Assembly (NCBI GenBank): GCA_029962745.1
Contig: JAPZVO010000106.1
Location: forward strand, 27,276 to 91,275
Source of the DNA: Echinometra lucunter
Taxonomy: Eukaryota; Echinodermata; Echinoidea; Camarodonta; Echinometridae
Reading direction: 5' to 3'
Length of the DNA stretch: 64,000 nucleotides
In this document: positions 51,274 through 63,869 of the stretch, in pieces
Position numbering within the stretch: the stretch's first letter is position 1
Layout: every line of letters starts with the position of its first letter
The notes under the pieces: generated by a model
What the model was told of the DNA's origin: nothing
Seen by the model: the letters and a program-made list of their open reading frames with translations, nothing else
The model's database searches: none
Program-made: the position numbers and the translations under genes

Positions 51274-51289
51274 GGTGGTGGTAATGATG

Positions 51290-51485
51290 ATGGTGGTGCT
51301 GGTGATGATGACGATGATGATGATAATGATAATGATGAAAGTAACAACAATAACAATAGTAATTATACTAATGATTATAATAATAATAATGAAGATGATG
51401 ATATAATAATAGTAATAGCAACAATGATATCAGTAATATTATCATCATCATCATCATTATCATCTTCATCATTGTCATCATTAAG
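51290..51485. repeat. GAT/AAT/ATC simple repeat
   Basis: Changes from gat units through aat to atc units over about 195 bp, directly right of the hAT-type element. Confidence 0.85.
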
Positions 51486-51501
51486 AGTAGCTGCTGATAT
51501 T

Positions 51502-52694
51502 CCCGGGGGGGGGGGGGTCACTCTCCACATGGCCTGCTACGCACCCGCGTCCAGAAAAAGCGTCGAAAAGGGTCCCGTTTCAGGCACTCAGGCGTCGTCG
51601 ACGTCTTTGGCAAAAAGGGTTGCTTTTCAGCACCATTCGCTGGTAAATCGCCTCTTAGGGTAGCCTTTTCTAACTCTTCACGCCATTTAGGGTTGCTAAT
51701 TTGGTTATGCAGATTACGCCATTTAGGGTTGCAAATTTAGGCAAATTTGAACATACCTACGCCATTAACACCATAGGGATACAAAATAATCCTCGCACAC
51801 GCCGGCGCGGCCAGCACTTATGAGAGTGACCCCCGTACAGTCCCCCAAGCTAGTCTCTTACACCCGGCTCTATGCTAGGCAGCACGCGTTACCATACACA
51901 AGCCCATAGGTCGCAGAGGATGCTATGCTATGGCTATATATATGCTAATCATCGATGCTAATGCAACCGTTCCGTGCCTGTTTGAAGTGACTATGCTCTG
52001 CTGCACTGCATGCATTTGCTCCATCGATATTTTAAAAAATGTCTAAAGCAATAGTGCCCTCGTTGGAAGCCGACCACAGACACCGGAAACACTTAAAGTA
52101 CTCTCAAGTGCCACAATTTCTTTTTTATATCTAGCATTTTCCAAACGTCTCAAAACACATTATTATGGCATCGTGAGTTTCATTTGACGGAAATTTTATT
52201 ACCATAGAAGAGCTGTTTATTGGTGAGTAAATATCTAAAGTCTGAGAAAAAGTTGTACTCGTGTGTACTTTGTTTCACTGGTTTTCTTTCGTGTTGTTAT
52301 TCCTAGAGGCTAGCCCCATATACTGTTAATTGTGTTGTGTTTTTTCAATGCAAGTCAGTAGTGGCCTAGCGTTACTTACATGTAGATCTATCCTGTCCTT
52401 GATTGACCCACTCACGGGAGTGATAGCTTGACTTGTCTTTGTGTACAATTCAATGCAAAAACAAAATTGCATTTCTGAATGAATAGACTAGTATATTTCA
52501 GCTTAATGAATTATTTAACTACAAATGATAGATACAAAAATCACACGAGTAATTTTTTTTCTCAGACTTAAAGGGAAAGCCCACCCTAGAAATTTCACTG
52601 TTTCAATAAAAGGAGATAAATTTGAACAGCATTTTAAAAAAGAAATGAGCAAAATATGGAGTCTCCGAGGCATCGCAAGAAATTCGAACATGCT

Positions 52695-52725
<31 letters not shown>

Positions 52726-53291
52726 GGGGGGGGGGGAAACTTTTTACAGTCTCTGCAAAGTCTCCGAGACATATCCATTAGTTGCGGAGACTAATTATAT
52801 CCGGACTGCTGAGACGTCTCTGCAATATCTCTGAGACATCTCTGAGCCATCTCAGAGACCAGGAGGAGACCAGAAAGACTGATGAGACGTTGCGGAATGC
52901 AGAGACGTATCCGCGACTCTACCTGATGATGTTTGACCCACTTTAGAAATCGCGTGACTGAACGCGTACTGACATTCCTCCTGGTCCAAGTCAGGTGCAT
53001 GATCCTGCAAATGCTCCATTATAATTATTTTGAAACTTGTCGCAGAGACGTCTCCGTTGGTGAGATAGGGCCTTTAGGTATCAAATTAATCGATTTCAAT
53101 GTTTACGCCACTTAGGGTATCAAATTAGGGGATTTCCCTGTTCACGCCACTTAGGGTGGCTTTTTTCATGGGTTACGCCATTTAGGGTTGCAAATTTGGT
53201 TAATAGGTTACGCCATTTAGGGTGCATTTCTGAGGTTGTCGGACACGGGTGGGTAACAGGCCATGTGAGAGTGACCCCCCCCCCCCCCGGG
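51502..53291. mobile_element. 1.8-kb transposon-like element with CCCGGGG(n) ends
   Basis: Left end CCCGGG plus a G run then TCACTCTCCACATGGCC; right end is its complement GGCCATGTGAGAGTGA plus a C run then CCCGGG. CTGATATT is duplicated exactly at 51494-51501 and 53292-53299. Near both ends acgccatttagggttgcaaa-type phrases recur (51690, 51717; 53103, 53145, 53164, 53207). The interior holds T and G runs (52699-52736) and gagacgtctc-rich sequence. The 8-bp duplication suggests hAT, but the termini do not have the usual form. No transposase. Confidence 0.82.
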
Positions 53292-53299
53292 CTGATATT

Positions 53300-54525
53300 A
53301 AACATGATTACATGAAATTTAGACAGAGAAAGATGTAATCAGACCATAACTATACGTAGCGCTGCTCGAAAAACTGTATCATGTAGAACACCCTGCCCTA
53401 ATTAGTGTGGATGATATCACAGAGTAGGTCATGATACAGTATCAGTCCCAAACCTTGTAAAGTGAAGAATGCAATTAAGTTAAGACGACCGTACGGCTAG
53501 TGAAATGATATACTTCTATTGTTGAATTCCTAGATTTTGGAGGAGAAAATGAACTCCAAGCCATTGATGATTGACCATACCGATTATGTAGTTTAAGCCC
53601 ACTGACATTGGGTAAATCGATGAGAATTGATTGGCAAAGGCTTTGACGAGACTTTTTTCTTTCTTTCTTTCTTTCTTTACTGCACAGCAGCTGAAGTATT
53701 TATATTTTAGTCCAATAAAATTGGCTTTCTTCGAACCATCGGGTGATCGCGTCGGGCCGTGTAATCGCGTAACCCGACCTTTCGTGAAAACAGCCCCCTG
53801 TATTTGCGAAAGGTCGGGTAAATCGTATGGTAAAAATTTGATTTTTAGCATACGATTTAGCTCCGACATATTTTACCTTGCATTAGGATTGTAGATATTC
53901 CAAATCTGCCGTGGGAGCAAGAAGCGTTGAGGGTACGAAGAAATTTATTCCACTCGCAAATAACTTAATCCTACCAGTAGGTTTACTTTTCATCCTCTGT
54001 GGAACTCTTCGACAGAAATATTTAAATCTCGAGACATATTTTGTTTAAACTCGTTCTTCTCTCAACAACTGGAAAGTCTTTGACAACGATGAGGCAATTG
54101 CATCAGTCTCCTCAACGTTTCATGAGAGAAATAGACCAGTTTATAATGCATATTCAGGGAAGTTATGCTTACGGATTCAGTGATTTTTTACTTCTTCGGT
54201 TAAACAGTTAAAAGAAACTGACAGTGATTTCATAAACTGGAGGAAAGGCAGAAAGGAGAGAATCAACTAGTTCTCGCAATGATTTCTTTGCCAGCATTGT
54301 GGATGAAATAAGAATAATCATGTAGACACTCTTCTGTTTGGTTTCTGTTCAGTAGGTGGTGATTTTTTTTTAATGAATAACGGGGATGGAAAACTGTCAT
54401 TTCATTGACATTTGAGGGAAAGCAAGCATGCAAGAAGACGAGAGTGCATGGATTAGTGCATACAAGATCATTGGCATACTACGGACGATTACTTCTCGTA
54501 TAACTCATTTTCTTCTTCTCTCAAG
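53300..54525. other. Intergenic, upstream of gene candidate 2
   Basis: No gene recognised. A small perfect hairpin ACCCGACCTTTCG/CGAAAGGTCGGGT is at about 53773-53821. Confidence 0.5.
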
Positions 54526-54539
54526 CTTTAAACACGACG

Positions 54540-55554
54540 ATGATGAAGGTTGACGATCCAAACGCACGAAGATCGATCACAAAAATAAGATCGTCTGACG
54601 AAGCAAGGAAGGTAATTAATGAGTTATTGACGAGAAGAAAATCAAATGCCAAGATTGTGAGGGAAGTAAACCTAAATCATGATGACTGTTCACGAGACAT
54701 CAAAAGGAATGTTCAACCTCAGGAGGCTGACAAAAGCAAGAAGCGCTCGAACTCTTTCTCGCTTCCAAAAACAGAGGACGCCGCCCCCGCTAATGATGCA
54801 ACGCCGCGGAATTCGATTGCGGTTCCGAACGCGGTAAAAAAACGTCGTGGGGCGGCGGCTGATTGCAACGGCGTCCACACCACGGAGAACAAAGAGTGAA
54901 ACGAATTTAGAGCAGCCTTTACCGAAGTTGGATGTCAATCAGAGAAGCACATCGATGACTCATCTAGTGTTGTTATCGCCGAACACTAACCTACCGCGTC
55001 ACTCGGCGCCGAGTCTTGACAGGAATAACGTTAATAATGACGTTAAGCATGCCACCGTTGCTAAGTCCCCTGGATATTACAGTAGGAAAATGCAGAACCA
55101 GCCCGAGCAGCGCCTTGCAACGATGCAGACTCGACCAACGAAACAGAAAATTTCTCCTGCGCAACGGTTTATTGAAGCTAAATTAAAATCGCGGTCAGAA
55201 AGTTGTCTCCTGCAATCTGGAAAACGTCGGAAGCAACTCAGTGGGAATAATAAAAACCATACCGGAGGAAACACTAACATCCACTGCAGTCCGGCAATCA
55301 ACCGGCGTTACAACACGCGTGAAAATTCTCGACCGGTTATTGATGCGGTTGATGCGAGTTTCGAACCGCCGCAAACAAAAGTGGTACGAGAGCGATCGTT
55401 CGATATGACGTTCCCCGGTTACGACCCGCGGTATAAGCAGCCGATTGAGGTACCACAGCTCAGTGACGTGGATAAGGAGATAGAAGATGAATTCAAGAAG
55501 AAATCGGTCGACAAATGTCGGAGGTGGATGAACAGATACATGCCTGCCGATTAG
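54540..55554 (+). CDS. Uncharacterised basic, serine-rich protein, frameshifted
   Basis: Two overlapping frames read as one protein of about 337 residues: the first from ATG 54540 through PNAVKK (stop at 54897), the second open from 54838 to the stop at 55552-55554. The switch fits one extra base in the A7 (54836-54842) or G4 (54848-54852) region. The sequence is low in hydrophobics, rich in Arg/Lys/Ser/Asn, and has several basic-Ser patches (RSNSFSLPK, RRTKSETN, PRHSAPSL, SRSESC, RERSFDM) that look like kinase or 14-3-3 sites. It ends in a more ordered acidic/basic segment with DKEIEDEF and RRWMNRYMP. A pyrimidine-rich acceptor (tcttcttctctcaag, exon from 54526) lies just upstream, so earlier exons may exist. 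Family not recognised. It may be a real gene with an assembly error or a young pseudogene. Confidence 0.6.
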
Positions 55555-56690
55555 GTTCCTCAAATATATGATTGAAAAAATGGGGGAAGGGGTCGAGGAT
55601 TCATTATAAGAACTGAGCAAATCAGGGAAGAGAACAATTCAAGAAGTAAAAAAAGAGATACAAGAATAGGGTATTTTCCAATGAAATAGTGCCTCATCTC
55701 TCCTCTATACGGCAATGGCATACTGAGCTGTTCGTATGTTTGTTTTTTTCCGGAAAAAGTGCAAAATAAGAAAATTCATTATAATTGTACATGAAATTAG
55801 ATATCAGAGCATGTCCCTGATATTCGGTCATTTTGTGCCCCATGCAACATCTTACTATCTTATACTGATACTGATGATAATACTGATCACAATTCACTTT
55901 GAAAAGGCCAACTTTTCAGATCCATGCTCTGAAACACCTATTAAGACAGAAAATCACCTGGGAGTGTTTTTGTCCGTCAAGTTACGCGTGACTTAAGAAC
56001 GACTTAACTATGAACAGCCAAATGGAATGTCCAAAGTTTTTCCTCATTTTTAACAAAGTGTAATTTTATTGCCCATAATCTCAATTAAATTGTTGACAAA
56101 AACTATATTTCACGATAAAAATGTTATGATAACAACATTAATAATGTTAATCTACTGTTTCAGCCTAAGCTTATGCGATTAAATATCCTAAGGGCACTCG
56201 CACTGTTCTAGTCAGAAAATTGAAAATGACCAGAATTTGTATAATAAAAATGAACATAAAATTTTACTAGAATGCTAGTCATTTTCACTAGAATCGTGTC
56301 AGATTAGTGGTGGAGCCAGTGTGATCGTATGTTCTACTCAAAAATAATGTTTTATTAGAATTCCGCATATTTTCACATCTAGTATTATGTCAGTTTTTAC
56401 TAGAACAGTAATAGTAATTCAAATATGAATAAATTTGTTTTCGGAATTAGGACCGCCGTGCAGTATTAAATAATTTAGCATGTTCAGAAAGTGCATACGG
56501 GACATCACAAGAAGCAATTTGAATACTGTCTTGATACATTCTGTGTTTCTTTTTAATCACTTTTAATCTTCTCGTAACATTTTGCCACTCTTGAAATTCA
56601 ACTAACAAACATTATATCTTTGGAATGAAATAAAACTGTATTCGAATAATGGTATACATCTACAAGATAGACAGAGGCCTTGCATTTTTA
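55555..56690. other. Downstream of gene candidate 2
   Basis: AT-rich, no feature apart from AATAAA at 56629-56634, a possible distal polyadenylation signal about 1.07 kb after the stop. Confidence 0.4.
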
Positions 56691-56704
56691 AACATACGTT
56701 ACGG

Positions 56705-57172
56705 TATTGAGAAATCAATCAATCAATTCAATCAATCAATTTCATTTATTCAACCATCAAAACATACAGATAACAGGGTTATAACAAAGTTTTAACAAAA
56801 TACAATGATGGTTTGGTGACCCTGGAGAAAGCAGAGCTTATAAAAAGGGGCCACCAAATTAAAATACACGAAAGATCAAATAAATAGACAAGGAAAATCA
56901 CAGTAGTCAAGATAATAGTATATAGAATAATAGTACACTCATGCAGCAAAAAAGGAAGAAAAAAAAAAGGGGGGGAACAAGAATATCAAGAGTCTATTAA
57001 AGTGATGAAATTAATAATGCCCTGCATAACTTTTTAAATCTGGAGAGAGTTGAACTGTTTTTTATTTCTTTGGGGAGTTTATTCCATAATTTGGGAAAAT
57101 GAGTCTTAAATGAATTTGAAGCAACAGAAGTACGAACCTTAGGTAAGTGTATCAAATGACTTTGACGGGAAA
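56705..57172 (-). pseudogene. CR1-like LINE 3' end, truncated
   Basis: The minus-strand frame 57188-56997 encodes LPKVRTSVASNSFKTHFPKL, WNKLPKEIKNSSTLSRFKK, the usual C-terminus of CR1/L2-type reverse transcriptase proteins. The 3' non-coding part (about 56740-56990) matches the element at 10325-10650, and the end is a short (ATTG)n tail at about 56705-56745, typical of this clade. 5' truncated. Confidence 0.78.
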
Positions 57173-57790
57173 GTGAAAAACAATACAAGAAAACTTATCA
57201 TAATCCTTGCAAATTGCATTAAAAATTATGAAATGCGCATGCACTCTGAGAAAGGAATGAAACATATTTCGTTAATTGTCACTTTCACCGACAATCCTGT
57301 ACCTATGTGCGAGATTAAAAGTAATGAATTACTTATATCTTATTGTATTGACAATCATGAAATATTATATTTCAAAAATCTTTAAATTTTACAAGTCATA
57401 ATAGCAAACTTCTCATTTTTGTACATAGCTTTATCAAACTCAGTAGTGAATACATTATAATGCATTATTTTTTACATTTTTCAAATTATTAGTTGTCATA
57501 TTTTTGTGTTTAACAGGTGATTATGGGAACTTTTCGATGTGTGCAACTCTTTCCCTGGTAAAAAAAAAAAAAGATGAAATGTGTGTTGAAAGCATGTTAT
57601 ATTTTTGTGATATATTTCTTGCCTCGTGTAATCTCATTTCAAATGTTTCCTAAATGATAATGACTTATTAATTATCTTATTAATACTCATATGCAATTAT
57701 GCGCAGTTATATTAGCCTTTTGTGTAATAAAGTTTCAATCTCTGTACACGAATAGTATATCTTTGCTCGAGTAATATCTTTCATGTCGAT

Positions 57791-58207
57791 TTTAAAGCCC
57801 GCCGCACACTATCAGTCTGCGATCCGATTTTGGAAAAATATGTTATAGCCTTTGATGTGAACATTTTAATGATCAAGTTCCCAATAGTCGTATAAGTACT
57901 AAAAATCGAAATTCCGGGCTATTGCGAGCTTCCCTGAAGGAATGATAGCGAACTAAATTCCGGATCGTAGTGAGGTAATAGCAGTCTTGCAATCAGGTAA
58001 GATTTGAAGCCGATTTGTCCTTTACTCTCACCACAAGGCTCGCAGTTAACCAAAATTTCGATGTTTAGTATTCCTATTATTATTTCGAGCTTCAAATGAG
58101 GTAATCGTTCTTGTTCAAACTTTCATATTGAATGTAAAATGTCATTTGTTCGAAAATCGGGACGCAGTCGGCATGGTCGGATAGTATAGTGTGCGGTGGG
58201 CTTAAAA
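57791..58207. mobile_element. MITE-like element, 0.42 kb
   Basis: Left edge AAGCCCGCCGCACACTATC and right edge (complement of AAGCCCACCGCACACTATAC) are inverted repeats continued by ctgcgatccgatttt versus gaaaatcgggacgcag. TTAA-like sequence flanks both edges. The interior is AT-rich. Confidence 0.75.
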
Positions 58208-60080
58208 TAAGGCAAAGACTAAAGAAAGAGAGAGTTCCAGTTATACAGACAAACACAAAGGGGTTCTACATCTCTCCCGATGTGAATTACCTCTTAGCGG
58301 AAATATATAGAATCAAATTGTTCGCTTTTTGGTCGTTAAAAATCATTAGGATGCAAACATAAAATATGCGAATATAAAACTTTAGCATCTATGAACATTT
58401 AGCGCCTTTACAAAATTAAAAGCTTAAAATTTAAAATCAACAATTTCAAAACTGCTTATATTATACGTTGATCTATTATGTAAATTATTTACACTATTTT
58501 ACGAGGAATATATGTATTCGCACAATTTTCATCACGATACGTCATAGAAATTAAAACTTTACAACAATGCAACAATATAACGCACATATCGTTTACTAAC
58601 AAAAAATTAATTAATACATGCACAGAGATTAAATACCGTGAAACTTCGAGATATACACTTGAAATCGTTTTGCCTTACATCATAAGAAGATCAGATTGAA
58701 CACATTCATTGTCCACTTGGATGTTTATCCTGACTAGCATAAGAAATCAAAACGTAGAGCGGGAGTGGATCAATGTGAAACCTGTTTGCATCTACCGGGA
58801 AAACCTATACTGCTATAAAATACAGTGTTGTATTTGCACCAGAGTAACTTGATGACGGAAGGCAATGTATATTTGATTAATTTACCATTATATTAGCACC
58901 TTGTGTTGGATTCATTTCTATGTAACCCTCAATTTAAACACTGATGTCATAATAAACAATTTTGACTTTATGCTTCCGTCTTTGAGATTCCTGCCGTTTT
59001 TGTTCTCAATTTTCAATTTCTACCATTCAACGTTTTGGGGGAATGGGCGCAATACATCTGAATTATTAATCATTATTGATACATTTCAAGGGGTTTATTA
59101 CAAAATTAAATTATGCTTATGCCCGACTATCATGACTATTAACCTCTTCTTGAGCGAAAGACAGGTGCTGCTGCCAAAACGGCCGAAAGAAGGGAATATA
59201 TCAAAATGCGAAAGGGAGAGAGGGGATACAGGGAGTAGTTCAGAAAGATGCGAACTATAGAAGATGAAAAAATGCGGGGAGAAAAAAAATCTGCATTGGT
59301 GTGCAGTGTGTAAGGGGAGGGGGCATCGCAGAAAGCCCGAGAAGTAGACAGAATAGTGATAAGTGACTCAATCCTGCTTGAATGTAGTCAAGAATCTAGC
59401 AGAATATTTTCATCGGGCGTGAGAATGAGGGGATCACGCCATCTTTGCTTGCAGAACGTAGAGGGAGATCCATTTCAGTGTGGCGAAGAGTTATAAAATC
59501 GGCAAAATTCTGGTAGTCTGAAAGAGAGAGAGAGAGAGAGAGATGAGGAAAGGGGGGAGAGAGACGCACGCACAAACCTTCAAGATAATTGCGAGAGAAT
59601 CTGAGGGAATAGGGAGAGAGAGAGAGAAGGAGAGAGGTAGAGGTAGAGAGGGGGTGGGGGAGGACAGGTTGCTAGTTGACAGAGGGAGAGAGAAAAAAAT
59701 AGAAGAGAAATAAAGTGACAGAGAGGAATCATTTCCCCCTCTACGTCCGTTTCCCTATCCCATTACGACAAACAGCTGAGATATTTCCAGTTAATGACCT
59801 CCAGACCTTCAAAAGCATTCTGATTAGATGACGTGGTCGAGTCGACTTTGAGGGAAAGGACATGCTCATCCGTAGCAATCGATCACGGTTGCCTGTGTAC
59901 ACCATGACGGAGACGTCGATACAGCTTCTTGATACTAATCTTGGTAATGCTACATGGTAAATTTAAAAAAAACATAAAAAGAAACACTAAGTACACAAAA
60001 GGAAACAGATTCATGTACAACGGCAAAGGCATGTGCACTCCACATTTTCTAAAGGTACATATAATCATGATAATATGTAC
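58208..60080. other. Intergenic
   Basis: No gene recognised. A GA-rich stretch of about 180 bp (59520-59700) and AT-rich sequence. Confidence 0.55.
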
Positions 60081-60919
60081 ATATATATATATACTTTTCA
60101 TTTCTTTCAGTGTTCAGTGTACAAGGGAGTTGCCAAAGGTGTTTGCATTTGTCGAATTTCTTTACAAAAAAAAACGTAGCACTTTTGAAATGGTTGCCAA
60201 ATTGAGCATATATTATTTCATGAAAAAAATGTCAATATGTATGGAAAGCTAAAGGACCAACCTTTCATATGAAATGAAAAAATTGAAAAAAAAATCATGC
60301 TTCGATGAACAGGGTTCACTTAAGTTAGAGGTATGAAAATGGGCCTGCGCAGGATTTTTCCTTCCAATTTTGGACAGGTATAGCATACAAAATAAATTTG
60401 ATATGAGATATTCATGATCGATGGATTAAGAGTTAAAAGGATGTTTTGAATACCAGTCCTTTCTCTCTGTCATTTATCAATCCCCAAACACCACCCATGC
60501 CACACACACACACACACACACACACCAACTTCCACTCCCATCTTAATGTATCATTGATCTTTCATTTTAAGATGAACAAAGCAGTTGTAAATAAGAAAAA
60601 AAATAAAAGAAACATGAACATCTTAAAAAAAAAAATTTAACTTGTTTTTGTCATGTCTGCCCTAATGTGTGCGTGTGTGTGTGCGCCCGCGCGTGGGTGT
60701 ATGTGTACGTGCGTGTGTGTGTGGTTTGTGTGCGTGTGATAATTGGTTTGAGCAATTGCTTGATGGAATTAATGTTTCAGTGATTTATCGATTGATTTCA
60801 TTGATCAAAATGAGTGACTGGTTAATAATTTGATTATTAATGGAAAAAAATGATCCACCAAACTTTCAGAAGAAAAGTGATAAAAAAGGAAGGAGTAGGT
60901 GAGAGGATAGGAAGAAGGT

Positions 60920-60955
<36 letters not shown>

Positions 60956-61491
60956 AGGGGGAGGACAGTGGGTTGCGTAATGTTAATTATGATTTGGAAT
61001 ATTTCAATTTAGCCAATTCTCATTCATCCTTAATCCCGTTCACATCTACCAGATCAATGATACAATAAGATGGGAGTGGAAGTGTGTGTGCGTGTGTGTG
61101 TGGGGGGTGGGCGGTGGTGTTTCGGGATTGATAAATAAGGAATGGTATTCAAGGTATTCAAAATATCCTGTTGATCCATCGATCATGAATATCTCATATC
61201 GACCTTATTTTGTAAGCTACAAGTAACTTACCTGTCCAAAATTGGAAGGAAAAATCCTGCGCAGGCACATTTTCATACCTCTAACTTAAGTGAACACTGT
61301 TCATCGAAGCATGATTTTTTTTCCAATTTTTCATATCATATGAAAGGTTGGTCCTTCAGCTTTCTATACATATCGACATTTCTTCATAAAATTACATATG
61401 CTCAATTTGGCAACCATTTCAAAAGTGTTACGTTTTTTTTTAGACACACGGATATATATATATATATATATATACTGAAAGAAATAAAAAT
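60081..61491. repeat. Large inverted repeat, arms about 0.45 kb, spacer about 0.49 kb
   Basis: Left arm 60081-60560 and right arm 61051-61491 are complements at high identity: ttttgaaatggttgccaaat, gaacagggttcacttaagtt, atgagatattcatgatcgat and cttccactcccatctta each recur inverted. CA/GT microsatellites sit at matching positions in both arms (60500-60526; 61081-61101) and an AT run at the outer edges. The spacer has further GT repeats (60665-60740, 60923-60953). Confidence 0.85.
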
Positions 61492-61571
61492 GGGATAGAT
61501 AATAATAATTGCGTAGCTCTCTCAATGTTCCCCAGAGCTGTCGTCCATTTTGAATCCAGGGTTGAAAAAAT

Positions 61572-61642
61572 GCCTCCGCCAGGAATCGAACCCCAGTCAC
61601 TGGCTTAGAACGCCAATGCCTTAACCACTAGACCACAGAGGC
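61572..61642 (-). tRNA. tRNA-like sequence (TCT anticodon position), probably a SINE head
   Basis: On the minus strand 71 nt fold as a cloverleaf: 7-bp acceptor stem GCCTCTG/CGGAGGC, 4-bp D stem, 5-bp anticodon stem TTGGC/GCCAG with loop GTTCTAA (TCT at the anticodon position), and T arm with TTCGATT but one mismatched pair. A TTTTTT run follows. A partial second copy at 61878-61920 continues into the same ttcaacc...caaaatgg sequence, which favours a tRNA-derived repeat over a functional tRNA-Arg gene. Confidence 0.5.
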
Positions 61643-63831
61643 GGGCCAGCAGTTAGGCGTGACCGAATCCAATTGCCCGACAGACAGATTTCCAACCCCT
61701 TTGATCCTTTGTTTTGGTGCAGATGAGTTAATGAACAATGAGAAGCCGCGTGCCGCAGTTGGATCCCAGCTAGTAGCCTGAATACATGCATAAGTCAGAA
61801 TAAGGGGACAATACAAGGGAGTAGCCAAAGTTGTTTGCATTTGTCATATTTCTTTCAATGTATTGTCCCCTTATACGCATTGGCGTTCTAAGCCAGTGAC
61901 CCGGGCTCGATTCCAGGCGGAGACATTGTTTCAACCTTTCCTAAATTTCCAAAATGGTAGGAACTCTGATTCATGCTACGCTTTTATTCTCTCAATTTTC
62001 TCACACACACACACACACACACACACCACACATCATACCCACACACACACGCACACTCACCCACACACACACAAACGCACCTGTCACCCGGCCGACTTTC
62101 TCCCCGGTGTACTCCGCACAGACTTTTTTTTAAAAATCGGAAGTCCAGTCGACAACGGGCTTACCACCAAAAGACTGGTTCATTTTACACAGCTAAGGAC
62201 CGCGGCGGGGACAAGTTAGGGGGCTATTGGGACAGAGAAGAGAGAACCCCCCCCCCCTCCCGTAAAACTGGCATATCTCAAATGAGCATCGAATTTAGAG
62301 GGATACGTCAATCAATTTCAATGAATAAGTACATAGATACGTTGAGTGCAGAAAGCATACCCGTGACTGCACGCCCTGACAATCTGAGAACCAAAAAGCA
62401 CTTGGTAAATGTGATACCCCTACCTTTTGCTTGTGCTTCCTCAGCGAAATCAAAAAAAAGATCCTCCACTGAGAAAAAGGTCATTTATTACTAGTCTAGT
62501 TATTAATCACCGGCCATTCGTCAATCAACCAAACTCGCGGATAATAATGGTAGATAATATGAAAGGGAGAGATAGTGTAATCTGGTAATGGAAACAAATT
62601 TTGATTGCTTATAATGATTTCCGATATGTTTCTGTATGGACGATGAAGAGAATGGTATGCAAAGGTAGGGTGGTGTAAAAATGATGGAACTTGATTTCAA
62701 GACAGACTAGGTAGAAATAACCATGAATTTTATGCAGTAGATTTTAGTTTGCATCAGCGAACATGAACAAAGTTAAATATCACATCCAAAGACAAGCATC
62801 GGAACACTTTGCGTGTATTAATTTTTAATCCCTCCCCACCAGCCTCTCTCTCTGTCTGTCTCTCCTCTTCCTCTCACACTGTCTCCCCATCTCTCTCAAT
62901 TATCTCCTTTTCTCCCTCTTTATCACCCTTGCCCTCTCTCTCTCTCTCTCTTACTATCCTTCTCCCTCCTTCTTTCTCTCTCTCTCTCTCTCTCTCATAC
63001 ATACTCACGCACGCGCACACGTCCTGCAAACACGTTCTCCCTCTCTCTTTCTCTCTCACCCCTACCTTTTATCCTCATCTGCCCTATCATCTGCGTTTCT
63101 ACTCCCATGACTCCAGTGTACATTAACCTTCCATGCCTTCTGTCTCTGACTCTCTCTCTCTCTCTCTCTCATTCGATATTCATGATAGCGCGATTCTTTC
63201 GAGTATTTTAACAAAGGAAAACAATTCTTGATTTCACACTTTGTAAATTTGGTTTTAATGTCAGTATCATAATACAAATCATGAAGATAATGAAAGAAAC
63301 ATAAAGGCAATTACATCTTCAAAATACATTTTCAACATCGTGATTACGAATTCATGATGTTTTAGATATTCCTACAGGTTCCAAAATTACAACGCGAAAT
63401 AATTCAATTTATAATGGCCGGTAGTTTCTGTATTTCTTCCAAATTTGGAGCTTCAAGATAGAGTTGCAACAATTATACATTCCGTTTGAATTTCGACTTA
63501 AAGATCTTATTATTCTTAAAATATCTAATAAGCATACTAATGGCTAATATTTAGTTCCTGTCATTACTCATTTTATTCAAACTCTCAGCGCATAATAATG
63601 ATCAGTTTACGTTATTCAATATTATATTATTTTTTTCTGCAGTGATTCTTAAAGATTATACAAGTCTGGTATGATACACTAAAAAATAAAGGTTCAACTT
63701 CGACTCCTAAATACTTTATAATATTCCTTGATTATGTGGAGGATTTGTCGGATCCCCCCCCCCCCCCCTCTTGGGGTAAAAGGTTAATCGTGGCGAAATT
63801 TACGAAGTCTTCGGAAAGATACCTCCCCCCA

Positions 63832-63869
<38 letters not shown>

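Noticed and set aside
61863..62494. 118- and 173-codon frames starting in CA repeats
   Set aside because: His/Thr runs come from the microsatellite; no homology or splice support.
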